A stretch of DNA of 64,000 bases. Origin: Strobilurus pachycystidiatus. Taxonomy: Eukaryota; Basidiomycota; Agaricomycetes; Agaricales; Physalacriaceae. The position numbers were made by a program, and so were the translations under genes. Location of the stretch: assembly GCA_019915135.1 (NCBI GenBank), contig JAHLMK010000013.1:1364001-1428000 (forward strand), read 5' to 3'. Below are positions 40,773-51,088 of the stretch, one piece after another. The notes beneath the pieces were generated by a model. The model was not told where the DNA came from and ran no database searches. It worked only from the letters and a program-made list of their open reading frames with translations. Each line of letters begins with the position of its first letter. Positions within the stretch are counted from its first letter, which is position 1.

Positions 40773-42208
40773 TGATCTTGCGCGGTGCGAGGAGTGCAAA
40801 GACGAGAGGCAGCGCCAGAATCCTTATCAGACCGGGTACATCTGACAGATGGACAGATGAGATTACCCACTGCCTGTCATGACTTCAAGGGGTATGTGTC
40901 GTAAGCAACGAATCCTGCCAGTGAATGGGTGGGATACCTGCGTCCTGTACAATTGATGACATTTATGATTCCGGAGAGGTACACATACGTGTTCACAATC
41001 AAAAGCTTGGGCTTATCGTAGGGTCAAGGCGACAGGTAGGACAAAAACTCCGGGCTCTGAACCCCCAGGTCTGGATCCGGTAAAGCATATGGAGAACATG
41101 ACGCACAACAAAGCTGATTTCCACCCATTCAACTCATTGACCAGCGTCTAGACAGCGCATTTGAGCGCTTAGAAGGTAACGGAAAGACGGCGACGCCGCA
41201 AACTTTCAGATTTCGACGAGGGGTCCGAATGAGAATACCAAGACAAGTCAAGTACGCTTTTGAGTGCTGCCAGATCCGCAATGAGAAAGACCGGGAGAGG
41301 AGAATTTCTTGCACGCGTCCGTATTTTCAAGGTCGGTTTGCCGAATTGCGACTCCGAGGACATGAGTGTTCGGGAAGAGCCGCGTTACGGCGCGTATGCC
41401 AAAATATTGGTCATGTCACGTGTCTTTTTTGCATCTTCAATGATCTTGTGTTCGTTCGTTCGATTGAATATGCTAGAAAACGGGGAGCGCACTTCGTGGT
41501 CGCGCTATATATCTACGTGCTGGGGCCGCTGTATGGACCACACCCAAAAAACAAATGTTTGGCAGTCACAGGAGCTCCCCACGCACTGTTCAGATGTTCT
41601 CTATACGACAATACAAAAGCGTGACTCTATGTCAGCGCTTGGCCGCTCTCAGGTGGTTGTTATCACGACAGCGATTGTAGAGCGTGTTCAGGTAGATTGT
41701 ATGTCCCTTTTACGCTGTTCCGAGGGTTTTTCTTACCTTCTCTCTGAGATCTTCCGTCGGAATGCCATCGACAAGCGCATCGACTCACAAAAAGACGCGT
41801 CGTAAGGGTGTCATGTATAAGCCTGATCATGTCGCGCTTCTGTCAATGTGAACTCTAACGCCAAGCCTCCGCGAAAGTCTGCCTGTTCTTCGACGCGACC
41901 AACCTCAAGACCAATCACCGGCGTACGATGCCACGTCAATATACCTGACCTCTCTCCCAATCTACTCCGAAGGAGGCTCCCTTACCATTCATTGCTTATG
42001 TGGGTGGGGGAATATGACTGGAATTACGGCTAGAGCCGTGGATTTCCATTGGCGTGCATATTTCTGCTTGGTGCATCACAACTCGATATCATATACATGC
42101 TGTATAGATTTCATTTACTTTTACATATGATCGTGAGTACATACTTCTGCGGGACCTCAAGCGTCGGGATCCATCACTGAATTCATCTTTCGACCCTGTA
42201 CGTGCTGA
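40773..42208. other. intergenic, no supported gene
   Basis: A plus-strand frame at 41260-41805 (181 codons, ATG unclear) has mixed composition with no domain or splice context and overlaps another open frame, so it is not called. Confidence 0.4.
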
Positions 42209-43680
42209 TCAAAGCCTCTGAAATAAGTGGTCCAACGCACACTTGTATCTGTTGTTGAACGAGATATGCTCATGATACGAGATAAAATAAAGCTCGTCCT
42301 TCCCATCTTTCCACGAATTCAAAAATGTCCATTCATCGCCGCTAGTCGCAGCCTGAAGATGAATCTGGAGCGTCAAGCGCTGCAATCCTCCCAAAGACGT
42401 AAGATGTTCATCCAGGCGACGCCATTCACAAAGGTGACCATCATCTGTGAATGGAGGCTCAAACTGGGGCGTGTCGCTGTCATTCCTGAAGCAAAACGGC
42501 ACAAGAATCTCGAGAGTGAGGTCTCTAAGCAGATTCACATTAGGTGGCGTGAGTGTGTCGATGTACCAGTCAAGCTGTCGAGGAAACCAGTTCTCGACGG
42601 GCATGGCAATCCATAACGTCCTGATGGTTGGGATAGCGAGAGGCGGGTGTAGACGCTCCAGACTTCCGTCAGCCCCGAGCGCTAGATGATAGTCACCAGA
42701 ATGGATGACGAGAGTGTGTAAGGAGAACTGACGGGAAATGATGGACTGAAGGGAGCTCAACCGTGCATTATCGAGCTGGTCGACGTCTAGACCTAGCGCT
42801 CCTATAGACAATGCCCAGAAAAAAGTGTCGATAAGGCGCCTATTTCCGAGTGTCTGTAACAATGAGTTCTCCCCGTCTTCCGGCATATCCAAATACAAGG
42901 TTGGGAGGCGACGCACAGCACGAGGCTGACTGGGATCATATGGAATGAAGGGCTCGTGAGGCACAGTCAGGCTATTCGGCCCTATGCTCAACCTTTTCAA
43001 AGACGGCGGACACGCCGACAGAAGTTTGCACATCCTCCAATCTGTGAAGCGACACTGTCGCAAGATAAGTTTGCTGGTCGGTGAGTCCGAAAGGCTTGAG
43101 AGTAGATTTCTGTAGGCATGTTGACAAAATCAAACCCAGCCAGCTCGATGATTTCGACGTTGGTAATATTGGATAGAATGATTGCGAGTGCAGGCGTATA
43201 AGACGCAGCGTGCAAAGGTTGCGCTTTCCAAGAGTCGTCGGGGTCGGTAATATCCAGGTAGGAGTCCGTCAGAAAGAAGGATCAGATGTGCTGTCCAGGA
43301 GCAAATCAAAACGACGAGCAGAGGGAAGAACTCACGCAGGCGCCAGATGAGAATTTGTACAACGTCATATAGAGGAATCGGTGTATTGGATCGGAGCTGG
43401 ATCAAAGGGAAAAAAGTTTAGTCGCTGACGGATATGCTGGGTTTTGATGGAGGCGACCGATGGTCCAACCTGCTAAGTGCGACAGGCGAAGACAATAAGA
43501 CAATAGGGAGACCAGGCCGTTGTTGTTATTGTTCACATAGGAGATCCTCCGGACGTGATAGACGAGCCAGTCCTGCTGAAACGGCCGCGGGAGTAGCGAG
43601 AGGAGAGAGCGTGCTGATGCGACCGCGTACACGGGCAGGAAACGTAGAATACGCCTATCAAGCTCGGGTCGTATTTCCAT
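42209..43680 (-). pseudogene. LRR-like (F-box-type) protein gene with apparent frameshift
   Basis: Starts at an ATG at 43680 with an F-box-like N terminus (IRPELDRRILRFLPVYAV, then a Leu-rich stretch), followed by an exon LRSNTPIPLYDVVQILIWRL that ends at a GTGAGT donor at about 43334. Leucine-rich-repeat-like sequence follows (ALAIILSNITNVEIIELAGF) and then, after a change of frame near 43130-43140 at a tgatttt tract, continues to the stop at 42209 with repeats such as LHTLVIHSG and LRDLTLEILVPF. The frame change sits in coding sequence without usable splice sites, so it is either a one-base deletion or an assembly error. Intron 1 borders are not resolved. By analogy with fungal F-box/LRR proteins it could select ubiquitination targets, but that is inference. 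Confidence 0.5.
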
Positions 43681-43936
43681 CGGTGCACAAGTAGTCTAGT
43701 ATGCTACGGCAGGAAGAGCGGCAACGCGGGAAATGGGCGGGCTCGTGGTGGTGGTGATTCGTCGTTTAATTACCTTGCACATCGGAATGGACCTCCTTGC
43801 GCGACGCTCCTCAGGTCTTTATGAGATTAGGTTCGCGGATCGTGGTGGTTTATTGTCAGGACGAAAACTCGGACCGAGATGCCGAAGTACATTCGGGCTC
43901 GGCCCGTTTCGGGTCCGATCTGTCGTCTAAGTTACA

Positions 43937-44383
43937 TCATCGCGGTGCGAGATTCTTCAGTAACTTCTCCCTTCGCTTTCCCTCCTTCTCCTCTAGCTCC
44001 CGTCCATTCATCTCCAACATCATCCTTAGCAGTGCCTGCAATGCGGGACATTCCTGCAGAGCGTCATGCGGTCCTCGTGCGTCTTCTACAAGATGTGTGG
44101 CGATGTCCACTATAGCATCGTGGATGACTGTGTCGGTGTATTCTGTAATGGAATGGGGCGGCCTCTGTGCCACGCTGCTCGGCGGTGTCGCTCGACCGTA
44201 GGGATGGAACCGTGGACGGGATTGCTCGTGGGAGCGCTTTGGTGTATGGGACAGGGATTTGTGTCGGATGGTGGGTGACGGTGGAAGCTGTTGGGTCCGA
44301 GGCGTGATGAGGTCGCGCCATGCTTTGCATGCGGCCCGGGATTGGCATGTGTCACGAGTGGCATCAGTAGCGTTGTGTAGCAT
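43937..44383 (-). CDS. small protein with C-terminal CP module, member 1
   Basis: Single exon, 148 residues from the ATG at 44383. An in-frame ATG at 44503 lies above the TATA-like TATAATA at 44474-44480 and is therefore unlikely. The N-terminal 90 residues are basic and rich in His, Ser and Pro, probably disordered. The last 60 residues hold the family module: IHDAIVDIATHLVEDARG, then CPALQALLRMMLEM, then a charged tail. The same module ends the proteins at 44615-45280 and 55341-56126. I know no domain of this form; a short helical pair packing around the Cys-Pro is a plausible but untested picture. Confidence 0.6.
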   Translation of the reverse strand: MLHNATDATRDTCQSRAACKAWRDLITPRTQQLPPSPTIRHKSLSHTPKRSHEQSRPRFHPYGRATPPSSVAQRPPHSITEYTDTVIHDAIVDIATHLVEDARGPHDALQECPALQALLRMMLEMNGRELEEKEGKRREKLLKNLAPR

Positions 44384-44473
44384 GATGATGATGATGATAT
44401 CGTTAAGTAGAAGCTGCAGGGAACGATGAGACGCAATGTGTGTGAGTGAATGATTCCGTGGAGGGAACCATGC

Positions 44474-44480
44474 TATTATA
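44474..44480 (-). promoter_or_regulatory. TATA-like box of the 44383 gene
   Basis: Reads TATAATA on the minus strand, about 91 bases above the ATG. Confidence 0.45.
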
Positions 44481-44614
44481 TGGTGCCCCGATGAAAGGCG
44501 CATTGATTGACTATTTGGACCATCTTACAATCAATCGTCGTCAGGCTTCATATTTGATCAAGATGTGATTTCGAGGATAACAAAGGAATCTTTAAGAACC
44601 ATGTATTACAACGC

Positions 44615-45280
44615 CTAATATCGCCTCAAAAATTCATTCACCAAACGCGAAAGCATCTCACATTCGGGGCAAGAAATGTAGACTCCTTCCTGAAAATGGC
44701 GAACCATGTCCCTGAGGTTCAACTCACTAAGCGCTGGTTCGCTGGTGCCAGGCGCCGTTGTCGAGGCTTCTTTGTTGTTGCTAACAATGGTGATGTCGGT
44801 GTGTGGGACGCCAGCGTCGGCATATAAGGTGCTTGCTGCTAATTGTTCGCAGCTCTGAGGATAGTGAAGGGCGGCAATGTCATCGCAAAGTGGCAGTGGC
44901 GGATTGTACATGTGGTGGTGCTCGTCCGATGCGCGAGAGTCCGCAGCAGCAGTCAGATATGTGTCTATACGAGCGACCCATTTTTCTAGATGTTGTGGAT
45001 AGCCATATCCACCTGTACCAGTGTAATCGACAGAACCGTCCCCGTAATACTCCGGAGACGATCCTTGAGCGTAGTACTCGAAGGACGGGAAATTAGGATT
45101 GATTGTTGCAGCCGGTGGTTCGCGATGTGGCCACGCGTCGTGGCGTCTCAGTGGGGCGGTGCCGTCGAGAAGGTCGGGAGAGGCGTAGAGCTGCGTATCG
45201 TCTGATGGCACAGAAGGATAGGTCCAGGCAGCATTATCATCGACATTCAAGTCGTAGAGTGGGAGCGCAGAGTCTGTCAT
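44615..45280 (-). CDS. small protein with C-terminal CP module, member 2
   Basis: Single exon, 221 residues, ATG at 45280 with TTTATAAA 86 bases upstream. The N terminus is acidic and Tyr/Pro-rich (MTDSALPLYDLNVDDNAAW), and the middle is rich in Tyr, Gly, Pro and His. The last 35 residues (LNLRDMVRHFQEGVYISCP, then a Leu/Val-rich helix to LRRY) align with the C-terminal modules of the genes at 43937-44383 and 55341-56126 through an aliphatic-x-D/M-aliphatic start, a Cys-Pro pair and a following Leu-rich helix, although the match is more distant. It lies 231 bases upstream of member 1 in the same orientation, so a tandem duplication is likely. Function unknown. Confidence 0.6.
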   Translation of the reverse strand: MTDSALPLYDLNVDDNAAWTYPSVPSDDTQLYASPDLLDGTAPLRRHDAWPHREPPAATINPNFPSFEYYAQGSSPEYYGDGSVDYTGTGGYGYPQHLEKWVARIDTYLTAAADSRASDEHHHMYNPPLPLCDDIAALHYPQSCEQLAASTLYADAGVPHTDITIVSNNKEASTTAPGTSEPALSELNLRDMVRHFQEGVYISCPECEMLSRLVNEFLRRY

Positions 45281-45365
45281 AATGAGCAAAGACTTTTTGG
45301 GGACGATGTGGCGATGAGGGTGCTTGAAAGAGATGTTGAAAGCGTTAAGACCGTTGATCAGCGTC

Positions 45366-45373
45366 TTTATAAA
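45366..45373 (-). promoter_or_regulatory. TATA box of the 45280 gene
   Basis: tttataaa, a palindromic TATA box about 86 bases above the ATG. Confidence 0.5.
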
Positions 45374-45451
45374 GGTGTCAAATCCGTGGGAAATGAGATC
45401 ACCACTGGGGCGGATCAGCTGCAGTGACAAGGGAGATGTAAGCCTGAACAT

Positions 45452-46429
45452 ATTATATCAAGGACAAAGACTGGTTGAGGTCATTGGCATCATCTAGGAG
45501 CGGTTATCCCATCGTGGCGGCAGCAGGGTGCGACAGATTGTTAAACGAAATCAAGCATCGTTCTTCGTCCTCGAATGAGACCCTGTAAGTTTGATTGAGC
45601 AGAAGATTCATGACGTGTTGGATTGGGGAGTCTGTGGGTCGCTTGGTGGTTGTTGTGGTGATGGGAGTGTGCTAGGAGTATGCAGGGCAACCACGCCGGT
45701 CCGCAACGCACGTGGCGGAGTGATCCGCCTGACCGCGCCTTATTTCCCTTTTCGCTTTTGCTTTTTTGCCACCAACATCGGTCTTGGGTCGATTTCACAC
45801 TAACGCGCCCCCACATTGGCCGCACAGTCCCCGCGTATCTCTCAATGCCTTTCTTGACGCCCTCTCTCTCTGCTCCCTCCCTGCACAGGTCTCTATCTTC
45901 CGCGCCAAAGTGCCGTTTGACCTTTTGAAGAGAACACGAAACCGGACTTGCCGCCAGGCGATTAGATGGGAGGTGCGCCATCCGCATTGGCTTGTATGCA
46001 CGGGCTCATGTATGCGGTAACAATATCACACCCTGATCACACAACTTAGGACGATATGTAGCCTGGAACCCCGGCTCTAGTAGCGAAGGCAGTCGCCAAC
46101 ATCCATTCCCCGTGACCGCCGTCCCAACCGAGACCGACGCTTTTTGATGAGTGCAAGCATCGACGCCGGTAGACCGTCGCGCTAGTCTGCAACACGCTCG
46201 TTGGGTCGTCCTGCGCGTTCCTTCGCCCTTTCGCTTCAGCGCGTCCAACATTCCTCGTTAGGTACATCCGACTGTCCAAACACCCTCGTCAGTGCATACG
46301 TTAGATCTGTGGACCCTCCTGACTTGCTCCAGGACTCCCGATTGATCCCCTCTTCGCAAATGTCCCTCTCCACAGCGACCCACGCATCGTACATGTCGCG
46401 CGACATTTGCTCGTCTCACTGACCCATCC
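45452..46429. other. intergenic, no supported gene
   Basis: A minus-strand frame at 45541-45987 starts with an ATG and is basic, but its composition and the overlapping plus-strand frames give no reason to prefer it. No repeats noted. Confidence 0.35.
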
Positions 46430-46830
46430 CTCAGCCCGAGACACCACCGAATATCATCTTCATAGTCCTTGTTCCCACTTGCCCACCGCTCCGCGTGCGT
46501 AGCACCGCCGGCGAGGGAAGAGTGTCCCCAGTCGATGAGGACGGGGCTATGCGACAGCCCAGGCCGCGCAAGAGGATGTTGCGGGGAGTTAACGCCCGCC
46601 TTCCTGAAGGCGCATCTCCTGCACCCTCTGCGACACGTCTTCGGCGTCGCTCACGGATATGTCCACGCCGACTCCCAGGTCCGCCAGACAGGGTTCGTGC
46701 ACGTACGCGTGCAGGATTGCATCTGCGGACCCACTCGCCCACGAGGTCCTCCAGAACGCCTTTAACCTGATGAATCCCTTCCTTCTTTCCTTCCCAGCGA
46801 CCTCGACAGACACGACTCGTTGCACGACAT
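46430..46830 (-). pseudogene. decayed PKL-type kinase copy
   Basis: In one minus-strand frame the sequence AYVHEPCLADLGVGVDISVS and EDVSQRVQEM matches EYVHGPCLADLKVGTDISVR and EEVSQRVLEM of the kinase-like gene at 23868-24992. In the next frame PRNILLRGLG matches PRNILLRGPG, and a third frame-shifted piece corresponds to the VLIDWG...ERWASG region. The catalytic HGD is missing between the two first pieces (the sequence reads GGRALTPRNILL). With at least two frameshifts and no catalytic Asp, it cannot encode an active kinase. Confidence 0.72.
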
Positions 46831-49800
46831 CTCCCCTTTCTCACTTGCACGGGACAAGCTCTCGCCTCTCTGCGACCCACTCCTAGAATTCTCATGCCAT
46901 TACCGATGCCCATGTTGCGAGTTCCCCGCATTTGAGCTGGACAAAAGTTTCCTCCATGATATCCTCCCCTCCCGATGCGACCGCCTTGCCTCTCTAGACC
47001 ATCACTAGGATCTTGCCTCACTCCAGAACGATGAGAACGTCCTAATGGGTCTCGTATCGCGGCGGCAGTCAGGCCCCTTCCTCGCGTGCTTGCTGATGTC
47101 CTGGGCGAGATCCAGACAGTATGCCCTCTTGCTGCCGCTCTCGCTCAATCCCTGAGCGTTCCAGGACTTGGATCTGGATCGACCTACGACACCGTGGGTG
47201 TCGTCGCGTTACGGCGTTGGCATAGCGGGCGATATGGCGGGATGTGTTCAGCAATGTGGAGAGAGTCATCTTGCGAACTTGAAGCTGTACTGGCTAAACG
47301 GGGGTTTTCTACGTTACGCGTCTCATGTCGGACTAGACGGCATAGGAACTCTGGGGATGCAAAAAAGGACTGATCTCACCGTTGCTGATCTCTATTTACT
47401 CGCTAATATGAAATGATAGCGATCCGAGTCGGAATGTGTGACGGGCAGGGTGCCCCGATGGAAGTACGCTTTGGATAGGATGCCATGCTGCACGGAGACG
47501 CGTCGGGAACGCGTCGGCAACCGACGGCAACGCGTATCCGCACGCCGAGGTAGAGTGTGATAAGCGGGGTGGTCTGATGCCACGTTGACGTCGACGGCTC
47601 GGTCACAAAGTTGCCCGAGCTGCACTAGGACTTGCGGGTCGCCCCTCTTTTCGTCCATGACCAGCGAAGAGTTGTGGGGTTGTCTTGTACAATCCGAGAG
47701 ACGTATGTTTGAAGCTATTGCCAGCACCGCCGTGTGAGTGGGCTCTGGAGACACTAAAAGATCAGACCGAAAGGTGAAAGCTGGAAGTCGAGATCTGGCA
47801 TTTCGGACCGATCACTACTTCAGACCGATTGTACTCCTGCGCCAGTTAAGCCAAGCAGCTTCTTGTGCCTCTGTAGAACTGCCCTAACATGACGCATCTA
47901 CAAAGACCGGTTGTGTGCAGGCTAAACGACATCTTCATAGAAGACTGCCTTCGCCCCACCTCGGTCCTCCATACGTCTTCAGCCTATATTCCGTACTATG
48001 ATGTTTCCTTTCTCGAAATATTCGCACGATGCCGGAATGCTTCGGTGAGTTCTGTCGCTGATCACCAGATGCTCCACTTAGGGCGTCCTTTAGCGCCGAA
48101 TTGTGGATGTGGAACATATCGTGATGACCCGGCTATACAGTGGTGGTGCAAATACTCTTGGCTTCGACTTTTGAACGTTATAAAATGGCTATTGCTATCT
48201 TTCGACTCTTTCTTGGCTTGTCTTGGCTTTTGTCTTCGTAGTTGGCATGGACATCGACACGGCGTGTCTACGTCGCGTCAATCTGATAAGTTCGCCGATA
48301 GTCATCACAAGGTGGCGACATTCTCACTCTACGACAGCCGTGGTTGTGATATGTATGTCTGTTTCCGTCGTCCCTGTGCTCGTGGATTAACAACCTTGGT
48401 CTGACGTTTGTCTAGCCCACAGTCAGACGGCCCTTTGCGAGTCCCTCGAGCTTGCCGCCGGTACAGCATTTGTGGAGCATTGCTCTGGGCGTGGGTGTAC
48501 ACTTCGCCTTGGACGATCCAAAGGTAGGGCTCTCGTCAGCGCCGAACGCCGCGGGAACTTCTCCCCTCTTGTCCTATCATTCCAAACGATTACTGTATTA
48601 TTGATATCTACTCACGTCGGTCTCCTGCCGCGCCGCCAATTTCTCCCTGCACGGTGGCGTTGCGCGCACTACTTCATTCCGGCGTCGCCGGCCTCCATCT
48701 GCTGTTTAGATGCTTACGGTCTATCCAGGCTTATCACGTCTCGGATCCGCTCACGGGTATCCCCCGCGTCGCTGTCATCGAGATGATCAGCACGGCGATC
48801 ATGATCCATCATTGACAGACAGCGTGGTGAACACTCAGTGAGATCGGCGTGATGCTGCCTCGTTTTGTTTCAATTGTCTGTTGCTGAATGGCTGCTAGGT
48901 CGTGTATGGTGAAGCAACATTCTCAAAATAGATATGTGTCCCGCTTCAGTAAGAATCTCCCTGGACTATAGATGTTTGTCGAGCGAAAGAAAGATGGAAG
49001 ACGATCGCATCGGACAGGACCGTCATGAGGTATGACTCATGTCTTTGGATGTGCGTGTCCTCCCCGACTATCCGATACCCTCGGTCCAGATCTGCTATTG
49101 CGCCTTTCTGGCGTTATCTCAAAGCTTGCCTGCAGACATCTGCTCGCCAGTATGAGACCTGTTTGAGTTCTGGGCGATATATAGAGGCCTCACCACTATC
49201 CGACGGCGCCCTGGGTTACGCAATTCTTTACTGGGCGATGCGTATCCTTGCACCGATCAAACAAACTCGGGCGGTCTCCTTGTACCGTCCGAGCACGCTA
49301 TCCGATCTCTGCGCGTTTCCTCTTCCATCTTCGGGGTCTTCAGATGCCCATATCTTCATGTATGTCCCAGCTGTGTCTCAGTCTACGTTCCAAGTCCTGT
49401 AGAGATTGCGACTTGTGTCTCCAAGTCATCATCATCACAGGTACCTTGCGCGGCCGGACCCTACCCAGCTGTCAAACCCTGCAGATCCAAGGCTCAGGGA
49501 TATAGCCTTTGCGGACTACCATGGGCCAGCGCCTACCTTCACTTGTAACCTGCTTGTAACTGTATGTCAGTTCATTGTACTCATGTCAATTTAATCTACG
49601 TTCTTCGATGACACTGAGAAGACATCTGAAATTGAACGTGGCGCCCAGTGTATGAACTACTATGCTGTAAGGTCGTGGTAGTCGTGCCAGAGAGAGGGAA
49701 TGAATGTCCAAGTCTAGGCGCGCCACCGCCACGCCATATGTCTCCGTTCCGACTTCGGGCGGTAAGGGGGAATTCTGTCATGTCGTTCACTTCAGTCATA

Positions 49801-50224
49801 TGTAATGTATAAATGTCGAGATGTGTTGTGGGGATGGAGTAACATGTACATGTCCAACGTCGTGTCCCGGCGGTAATTAGTATGCTGTTGTGGACATGAC
49901 AGCGCGCATGGATAAACGGGAAGATCATTACCACAGCTGTTTGGAATTGGGCGATGCATACCGCCTGTCTCGCGCCCGGGAGATACACGTTGGACGTTGA
50001 GCGCCTAGAAGATGAGGATCGTATAAAGAATTTGATTAGTATTCAATTGCAGCAAGGCAGAAATGCGCCTAGACGCCGACTTTGAGTTTGGCTTCAAGTA
50101 ACACGTATGGATGCAAACTCAAAATTTCGATAATACATGACTTTCTAGCGAAAAGGAAAAACAGGCACTACAGATGCAAAATGAGGACGAATTGATATGA
50201 TAACTTATGCATCCTCGAGCGGGT
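46831..50224. other. long stretch without a supported gene
   Basis: The best single frame is on the plus strand at 47889-48404 (171 residues from an ATG, with a hydrophobic segment LLNVIKWLLLSFDSFLACLG near residue 95), but it has no family match or promoter signature. Other frames are shorter. The stretch may contain decayed repeats that I could not pair within this window. Confidence 0.35.
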
Positions 50225-51088
50225 CTACCAATCGTAGGACGTGCGCATCGCGCTCTCGCGCTCCCAGCCAAGAGCCCTCGGTCTCTTTCTTCGCTCCTCT
50301 TCGCGCTCCTCGTCCTCTTCCTCATCGGAGTGGCGCGGCGGAGACCACACGTACTGTCCCTTGTTGATGGACCCCGACTCGGACGACGAGTGGCTCGAAG
50401 ATGAGGCTGGCCGCGGTGGGGGCGGATGCGCACGATGAGAATTGTGAGAGAGTGGATCATATGCATAGGGAATGGGCACGGCCAAACGAGGCGGAGAATG
50501 TTGGGCATGGGAATGTGGCGGCGGCGGTGCGTACATAATTGGTGAGCCGGAAGTGGACGAAGACGACGACGGCGGTGCGCCGGCATTGTGATTTCGGTAG
50601 TGCCTGCGCATGTTGCTGTTCACGTTGAAGGAACGGCCACAGCCTGGGAATGGACACGGGAACGCTGTCAAAGGAAAGTTAGACAGCGTTGCAGAGATTG
50701 ACAACAGGCAACCTACGCGTAGCGCCAGTGTGGGTGTTCATATGTATACGGAGACTGCTGGGGCGGTTGAACCGCTTATGACACAGCCGGCAGATGTGCC
50801 GTCGGTCTTCGTGGTCATCCTCGGCGTCGTCGTCGATGCTCTGAAGCGAAGACGCTGTTGGATGCGATCTCAGGACATCAAAGTGATGCTGCTCGCTCGC
50901 AGAGTGGCGCTTGGTTTTCCGTTTGGAAGAAGACGGCGAGGATGAGGATGATGATGATCGCCCAGCTGGGAGGAGGAGGTGATCTGCACGCGGTAGAGTC
51001 AGTGAGCATGTATGGACAGGTGATGGAGGAGACGGTACGTACCAGGGAACATTTCGTGTATGCTGGGCAGGGATACAGTAGCAGCCAT
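50225..51088 (-). CDS. C2H2 zinc-finger transcription factor
   Basis: The coding sequence is complement(join(50225..50664, 50717..50983, 51043..51088)), 250 residues; introns of 52 and 59 nt (GTAGGT...ACAG and GTACGT...GCAG), both phase 1, join in frame. It begins MAATVSLPSIHEMFPDHLLL, a pattern seen at the start of several fungal C2H2 regulators. A Ser-rich, Lys/Arg-containing linker precedes two adjacent fingers: CRLCHKRFNRPSSLRIHMNTH (C-x2-C-x12-H-x3-H) and the second from CPFPGC to HYRNH (C-x4-C-x12-H-x3-H), joined by a TGATPFP linker like the canonical TGEKP. Intron 2 falls exactly within that linker. The C-terminal half is Pro/Ser-rich with an acidic-basic EEEDEEREEERRKRPR patch. It is expected to be nuclear and sequence-specific; its targets are unknown. 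Confidence 0.9.

Noticed and set aside
41260..41805. 181-codon plus-strand frame
   Set aside because: Overlaps another open frame, has no domain and no promoter or splice context.
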